DNA from: a virus
DNA length: 64,000 nt
Reading direction: 5' to 3' (one strand)
IMG/VR virus record: IMGVR_UViG_3300009419_000009
Location: 57,178 to 121,177 of that record
Within the stretch, counting starts at the first letter, position 1. Each line of letters starts with the position of its first letter. This document shows positions 54,801 to 63,800 of this stretch, one piece after another. A program made the position numbers and the translations under genes. The notes below the pieces were generated by a model, which did not search any database, was not told the DNA's origin, and worked only from the letters and a program-made list of their open reading frames with translations.

Positions 54801-57800
54801 TCTGCAACTCGACAGCACCGCCAGTTACTTAATGAAATAGATTTTGATTTTTCACGTGAAACATCAAGCATTGTTCTCAACGCCAATGTGGATTTAACAT
54901 ACACTAGCGAATTGCAAATAGTAGAATATTCAACCACCGTTGAAAATTACATTCCTGAGACTCCAACCAAACTTGGAATGTATCCAAAATACACTCCTCG
55001 AATTTATGTAGACAACACCTATAGACAACCAACTTTAGTTGTTGAAGGGCATGATGGCAGTATCACACCTGCATTCAATGACTACAGAGATTTATTGTTA
55101 CTGGAACTTGAATCTCGCATCTATAATAACATCAAGGTTCGTTACGAAGATACCTTGCTTGAGATATACGATACGATTCCTGGCAAATACAGAGAAACTG
55201 ATTACTCTCGTCAAGAGTGGAATCAACTGTTGAGCAGATCTTTCTTGGGATGGATAGGGACCAACAGACTAGACTACAGTGCCAACGATTTCTTTAATGC
55301 TAACGATCCATGGACATGGAATTACGGAAAATTTGTTGATCGCACTGGCGAAAAACTGCCAGGACACTGGCGTGGAGTTTACAAGTACTACTACGACACA
55401 GACCGTCCACACACCCATCCGTGGGAAATGTTAGGCTTCAGCGAAAGACCTAGTTACTGGAATGATCGTTATGGCCCAGCACCATACACTAGTGGTAACA
55501 GAGTACTATGGGAAGATATTCAATCAGGCTACATCCATTCAGGTGCTAGAGCAGGTATTGACAAAAGATTTGCTCGCCCTGACCTAACAAAAATAATTCC
55601 GGTGGATGACACAGGTGAATTGCTTGATCCTTTGAGACTTGGACTGAGTAGTATCACTGCTCTTGAAACATCGTCACCATTCAGTATTGGTGACAATGGC
55701 CCAGTAGAAACTGCATGGAGGCGTAGCAGTGACTATACCTATGCAGTTCAGCTGGCATTGATACTAGCACGACCAGCATTCTATCTTGGAACGCAGTTTG
55801 ATAATAGTCGATATCGCTTTGACTCAGGCCTTGGGCAGATCACCGACAGGGAAACTCGTCAAAGATTAATACCAAGACTAATTAAAGTGCCAGAGTCTGG
55901 CCTTAAAGGTCAGGAAGTTGTACTAACTGCTGGTTACAGCAATTGGATAAGAGACTATCTTGCACAACAGGGTGTAGATGGTAGTGCCAAGATGCGTGAC
56001 TATTTCTTGCGTATGGACGTGAGATTAAGTTACAAGATGGGCGGCTTTACTGACAAGAAAATGTTAGAAGTGGTGGCCGAGCAAAGCAGTCCCGGCGGCA
56101 GCGGACGAAATATCATTGTGCCTGATGAAAACTATCGTGTGTACTTGCACAAGAGTACCCCTACCAAACGTTTGGCCTATAGTGCAGTTATCATTGAAGT
56201 CAGTGACAATGGTTGGAAAGTCAGCGGTTACAATAGCACAACTCCATATTTTACTATTATTCCTAGTCAGGTCAACAACAACGGTTACGCACTCAAGGAA
56301 CTAAAAGTTGGAGTAACGGTGTACAAGGATTACCAGCTACGAAAGCTGATAGTGCCGTACGGTTACGAATTTAATACTCATCAACAGTTGTCAGACTTTT
56401 TGACCAGTTACGGTAGATATCTGACATCACTTGGATTTGTATTTGATGAATTCAACAATGATCTTGAAGTTGTAAAAGACTGGGATCTAAGTATTAGAGA
56501 ATTCCTAACCTGGAGTCAGCAAGGCTGGAAACAGGGAAGCATTATTGTAGTAAGTCCAATTGGCGGTAAAATCAGTGTGGCGTCTGACTACGGTGTGGTT
56601 GATCAAGTGACCAATAAAAATACTGGCAATCGTTTACTTGATCAAAATTTCAGCTTGATTCGCCAAGGCAACTACAGCGTGAGTCGCGACGGTGGATTGT
56701 TCACTGCATCGGCAGCATTTGGAAAAATGATTGCGTTGGCAGACCTAAGTTTGGTCGAATACGAACATGTTCTAATTTTTGATAACCAAACAGTTTTTAG
56801 TGATGTTATCAATCAGCCCGAAATTGGCAATAGACAATACCGCTTGAAACTGACCGGCTACAAGAGTGGAGAATGGAATGGGCAACTCAATGCACCTGGT
56901 TATATCTACAACAATGACACTGTTAATGCATGGCAAGCTGGCAAATCCTACAATATAGGAAGCCTGGTAGAATACAAAAATCAATATTTTATTGCACTAC
57001 AAAAAGTACCAGAAACAACCACGTTTGACTTTAACTACTGGAAGCCAATTGATAGGAACAAGATAAAAACTGGTCTATTGACCAACTTCTCTAATTCTGC
57101 AAATCGTTTACGTCAGATCTATGATACTGATCAAATGAAACGCAATGAGGACTTTGACAACTATTCTACAGGACTGATTGGTTTTAGAAATCGTGAATTC
57201 CTGCAGGATCTAGGCATTGACAAAACTTCACAGGTAAAGTTTTACCAAGGCTACATCAAACAGAAAGGCACAAAAAATGCCATCAACAGTTTGACAGCAG
57301 GTCAATTTGATCGTGTGACCAGTGCAATTACACTTTATGAAGAGTGGGCATTGCGTGTGGGCGAGTACGGAGCAACTGGCAGTGATCAGTACATTGAAGT
57401 TGAGCTGGACGAACAATCCTTTACTGATGATCCAAGTACCATTAACTTCTTGAACTTTGGCGATGCTAATGCACCTGGTGCTATCAACTTTACACCTTAC
57501 ACAATCTATCGCGGCTCAGAAGAAGTGTACAACAAAAACATTGTTAAGGCTAGAAATGATCTATTGCCTCGCATTGGAGATAATGTAACAGCAGGATATC
57601 CTCGACTGGACGATGTTGATGGAACCATATACGATATTTCAAATTATCAAAATTATTTTGGACTGGTAGACACTCTTGGCTCAGGATACAAGCTCTGGGT
57701 TGGTGTTGACAATGACAAGAGTTGGAATGTGTATCGAGCAACAGAAACTGACGTGTTGCTACTCAGTATCACTAGAACAAACACAAGTCAGTTGTTGTTT

Positions 57801-60800
57801 GTGTTTGACAAACCTCACGGAACTGCCGCTAAAGAATTAATTGTTATTAAAAACTTTGACGACAATCAATTTGACGGATTTTATGTTGTAACATCTGTGC
57901 AAGACAACTTGAGTGCATTAGTTACTGGTTACAGAAATCTTGATACATTTGCGCAGATTCAAACTGTGGAAAGTTCGGGTGTGTACTTCCGAATGGTCAA
58001 TGTTCGCTTTGATCAAGTGAGTGAAATCATTGATTTTACTCCACCACATGGATGGAGAAATGAAGATCGTGTGTGGATTGACAATGACACCAGTGATAAT
58101 TATTGGGGCGTGTTCCAGAAAATAGACGGATGGGAATTCAATCAACTATTGCCACTTCGTCAGGGCGAAGATCGTTTTCTAGAAGGGTACGGTAAAGAAG
58201 TTAGACTCAGTGTTGACAATCAGATTATTCTTGCTGGTACACCAAACTACACAAATGGTTCGTTGAGCGGATTGAAAGTCCTTGATCCAGGTGCAAACTA
58301 TGATAGCCCTACGGTTAGAATTGGATCTCCAACAGGACTAAACGGTCAGCAAGCATTGTTCTCTGTAGTTAAAAGCAATGGGGCATTGACCAAAGCCAAT
58401 GTATTGGTTGCTGGATCAGGTTATACTATTGCACCAAATGTAACAATCATTGATGAATGGAATACTGTAACCACAGCAGAAACATTAAACACCGCCGAGA
58501 TTTATTTGTCCTCGGGTGATATGAGTAAAATATATGTTGGTGACTATGTGTCTGGCACTGGCATTCCGTTTGAAACTCAGGTTACTGAAATTGACGTACC
58601 CAATAATTTAATTGAAGTACAAGGTCCAAATTACAGCGGGTTGGTATCTGCGACCAGCATTACTGTGGCAACAGGTACAATATCATTTACCACTGGAATA
58701 ACAGCAACGTCAACTCCAATTGTGGCAGGCGATGGTATTCGAGCTTATGTATCAGGCGACCTAACCACGTATCTTGAAGGTTATGTTGAAAGTTTTGTGG
58801 GAACAGTATTGACAGCAAACATTCAAATCACAGCTGGATCTGGTACCCACAGCAGTTGGCTTATTGCAACATCATTGAGTGTTAGAAACAATACTCCTAT
58901 TCGATTCTATAGAGGTGCTGGCGGCCGCGCAATCGCCAGCCTCACACCCACTGGAGTTGATGCTATTCAGGTAATTGATGGCGGCAGCGGATTTGTACAA
59001 ACACCAGTGGTACAAATCATTGGCGGTGGCGGATTTGGCGCACAAGCAACTGCGGTACTGTCAGGAAACTTCATTGAAAAAATTACTGTTACCAATCCAG
59101 GCAGCGGATATACAGAAGCTCCTTCTGTGCTATTGCTTACCAATAACCCAACTCCTGTTAATTTAGTAGCACGGTTACAGTTAACCACAGTAAACAGCAT
59201 AGTGGTAACTGACAAAGGTGAAGACTATCGTGATCCTACAATTAATATTTCTACACATTCTTTAGACACAAGTTCTAGTGCTATTGGTACACTGGCATTT
59301 TATGGCAACGGTGGCGTACAAAGTATTACATTTGCCAGCAGTACTGATCGAGGTACCAGCTATGGCTCAGGCACTACCGTTACTATTGCCAACAGTGCAA
59401 CCGGAAGTGGATTTGTTGGAACTGTTGCAACATTTGCCAATGGTAAAGTAAATTCTATAACTGTATCAGTTCCAGGCAGCGGCTACGAAACTGCATTTGC
59501 TAAAGCTAACATTTTTTATGCTGGCGGCAGCGGCGCAACAGGAAATATTGGTAGAACTATTGATGGTATTAGTAACTTTACCGGAGCCACAGTTGTCAGC
59601 TACGGACAAGGCTACCTAGCGGCTCCTACTGTGGAAGTGATTGATCAAAGTGGTGCAGGCGCTGGAGCCATTGTAGAGCCAATTTTCCCAACTGGTCAAG
59701 TGAAAACATTCTTGCGCCCAGATCAAGGATCTTACACAATTGAAGAAACTCAGCTGATCAAGCCATTTAACAGTGATGCTCGAGAGTTTGGTTTCAGTAT
59801 TGATATTGGAACCATATTGGCTGCAATTGGTGCGCCAGGCACATATAAAGAACAAGGTGGTGTGTTTGTTTCACAAACACTAGGAAGTCAGTGGATCAGT
59901 TATCAAATGATTTTCCCTGGTGGACTAAGTGACGGCGATAGATTTGGCCACAGTGTGGCCATGAGCAATGATCAACAATGGATATACATTGGGGCACCGG
60001 GTGCAAACAAAGTGTATTGTTATGGTAAGAAAACTCAAACTTTTACACGAGTAACTCTTATTCCAGTAGTTGGACAAATCACATACGGCACAAATTTGCT
60101 TGGACTCAAGAGTGCAAACGAGATTAAAGTTCTAGGAGCCAATGGTAAATTATTTGAACCAAACTTTGACTACACTGTGGATAATGCAGGTGGTATTTTC
60201 TTTGCTGATTTTGATCGCATTGCATCACAAACGGCTGTTTATATCACACGTCAACGTTTACAAACCACAATAATTCCAACAGTTATACGTAACTTGACCA
60301 CACGTAGTTATGCACTTGAGTCAACTCCAGAAACCATTGACCAGTTACTGGTGTACGGTGCTACTGGTCGAGTGTTTGTACCAAACAAAGAATTTATAGT
60401 GGTTGGCAGTAATATTGTATTCTTAGATGATGAATTTTTAACAGAACCAAGCATTGTGGTTGTTCAACGAGATCTATTCTATCAGTTGGTTGATGTAATT
60501 GAGCCACCAGACGCTATCAACAGCGATGCCAACTTTGGGTGGGCAGTGCGTTGCGATCAAGGTGGTTATAGAATTATTGTTGGCGCACCCGACACAGATG
60601 ACCTGGATGAGGAAGACAACACAATTCCATCTGCTGGACGCACATATGTGTTTAGCCGCAGTTATGAAGTTATTCTAAGTCTAGGCGATAAGAAAGTCTT
60701 TACGTTTGATCAATTGCGAAATGTAGCATCATTTAGTATTGACAACACATTATTGACCAATTTGGTAGACTATACAATTGAAAACAATTCTGTCATCTTA

Positions 60801-63800
60801 ACTAATTTTCCGCGCAACGGCGCAACAATCACAGCCGATACAAACTTTTTTAACTTGATACAAACAATTCCATGTCCAACTGTTGTTAATCTAGGACGAT
60901 TTGGTGCATCAGTTGATATTGCTCCTGACAACAAGAGTCTGGCTGTTGGTAGTCCTGGTTATCGTGACGAGAATTATTACAACGGGCAAGTATACCGTTA
61001 TGTAAACAAAGGATTGTTCTATGGCACTGTGACCACAGACAAAACTTTCCTACAAACAAATGTTGAGCTGGGCCAAACAATCAGAATCAACAATAGACTT
61101 GCAACCTTTACTTCAGTGGTACCGGGCACTCAAACCAACGTAACAGCGGCGTATGGTTCAACCGGAACTGAAATTTCTCTAGTGAGCAATGTTGGCTTAG
61201 CCATTGGTGATAGAATCATCGGACCAGACATTGATGCTGGATTGGGTTTACAAATTGTTGGTTGGGGTCCTGCAACCCCTGGCATGTTTAGTAATATTGC
61301 AGTCAATACTCCAGTTACAGTCACTAGTGGTGATTCATTACAATTTACTAGATTTGGTGATAATATTTCTAAAATTAGACGCAACATTGAGTCTGCCAAT
61401 GCTGTGGCTGTGGAAACAGTGCAAAACGAAAACGGAACACTTACCATTAGAGTCAGCGAAGACAGCAATCTTCGAGTACTTGACATTTTACCAGGCAACA
61501 GCGGCACAGCACTTGACGGCATCGGATTACGTATCTATGAACTAACACAAACAATTGGTCACCCACGCTACGGTGTACCAGAAAAGTTTGGTACAAAAGT
61601 AAGCATTGACGACACAGGTCTAACTGTGGCAATTGCCAGTGAAGGCGGTAACACACTAAAGACCAGTACCTTTGACAAACAAACAACTGAGTTTGATACA
61701 GATACCACACGATTCATTGACAGTTTGAATGCATCTGGTGCTGTGTACCTTTATGATTATTTGAATCCTCCTGGCGAAACTTTAGAAAATCCAGGCAAAT
61801 TGCTATACAATCAAGTGTTACAAAATGCCTTTGTATTAACTGGTGATAATTTTGGTAGTTCAATTGATATCAATCGCGGATGGGCATTGGTCGGCGCAGA
61901 ATTCAGCAACTACCATAGCATCAAAGCAGGCGCAGTACACATGTTCATCAATGAAGGAAATGTCAAAGGATGGAGCAGATTACGCAGCCGCGGCGAAGAA
62001 GTTGATATTGATTACATTAACAGTATCATGCTTTATGATAAAGTTAAACAAGTTAATGTTCAAGACTTGGATTACTTTGATCCAGCAAAAGGAAAAATAC
62101 TTGGCATTGCAGACCAAGATTTAGATTACAAGAGCAGTTATGATCCTGCTGCCTACAACCGAGGAACTCGTTCTTCTGTGACTATTGCGACAGATTCATA
62201 CTGGACTTCGTTACAAGAAGGCCAAACCTGGTGGGATCTAAGCCTTTGCCGTTACGTCAACTATGAACAAGGCAGTTTGAATTATAGGACCACACACTGG
62301 GGAGAACTATTCCCAGACAGTAAAATTCAAGTTTGTGAATGGGTGTCAAGTTTAGTGTTGCCAAGCGAGTATGCAAGTACCACCGGCGACGGCGAAGCCA
62401 AGTACCCTGACAACAGTGCCTACACTGAACAAACCTATTACGACAGTTCTAGTAGTTTAATTAAAACCAGATACTACTTCTGGGTAATTAACAAACAGAT
62501 GTTTGACCGTACTAAGACTTCTCGAAACAACAGTATTGTCACACTTGAAAGTTTAATTCGAGATCCACAAGCTCAGGGTATTGCGTTTGCAGCCGCGATT
62601 GCCCCTAATGCATTCAATATCTACAATTTCAAACAATACTTGAAATCGTCTGACACTGTGTTCCGCGTGGATTATAGTCGCAGACTTGGTGACATTATTA
62701 GTCACAACGAATTTGAATTAATTCAACAAGGAAATAGAAATAGCAGTATTCCTAGCAAATTAATTAGCAAACTGATTGACAGTTTGTCTGGTGAAAATAG
62801 CACAGGCGCAGTGGTTCCTGATCTAAGACTAACTGATGCAGACGCTTATGGCATCAGTGATCTTCCTCGCCAGAGTATGATACGCAACAATCTTGACGCG
62901 GCAAAAGTTTTTGTGTCTTTTGTAAACAATGTGCTCAGTTCACAACTTGTGACCAATAGACGAAACTTTACCCGTTTACTTAAAGAAGAACCAATTCCGG
63001 CTGCTGGTGTAGGATTTTATGACGCCTCTGTAGACAGCGTTGACCAACTGTTGTATATTCCAGATAGTGAACTGTTTGTAGGATTCAAAGTTCTTGTCAC
63101 AAGTGACAGCGATTTTTACAATTACTGGACTGTGTATGAATACAGTCAGTTTGTTGGTTTCCGAATGATTCGCATTCAAAGCTATGATACCACACGTTGG
63201 TGGAATTATGTCAACTGGTATGCACCTGGCTATGATCAATATCTCAACATTGATTTTGTAGTTCCTCGCTATGTAGATGTCTATGCCTTGAGCCTGCAAG
63301 CAGGGCAAACAGTTAAAGTTTTAGACAGCGGCAAAGGCACGTACACAGTATATGAATATACCACTAGCGGTAACCTTGTTGAAGTTGCAGTTGAAAACGG
63401 AACAATACAACTAAGCACTGGTTTGTATGATCCTGCACAAAGTCGCATTGGATTTGACAACAGTGCGTTTGACCAAGTTGGATTCAGCACAACACAAAGT
63501 GTAGAACTGCGTAACATTTTTGAAGCCTTGGTCAATGACATCTTCATTGATGAGAATCTGGTAGAGCTAAACAACTTGTTCTTTACCTTGCTGAACTATA
63601 TCTTGAGCGAGCAAATTGTGGTTGATTGGGCTATCAAAACCAGCTTGATTACCATACTGCACAGAATTCGTAAACTAGAACAGTTTACAAACTACATCAA
63701 AGACAATCAGGACTACTACGAACAGTACATCAATGAAGTCAAGCCTTATCGTAGTCAGATACGTGAATATCTATTGGACTACGAAGGACTTGACGAACTA

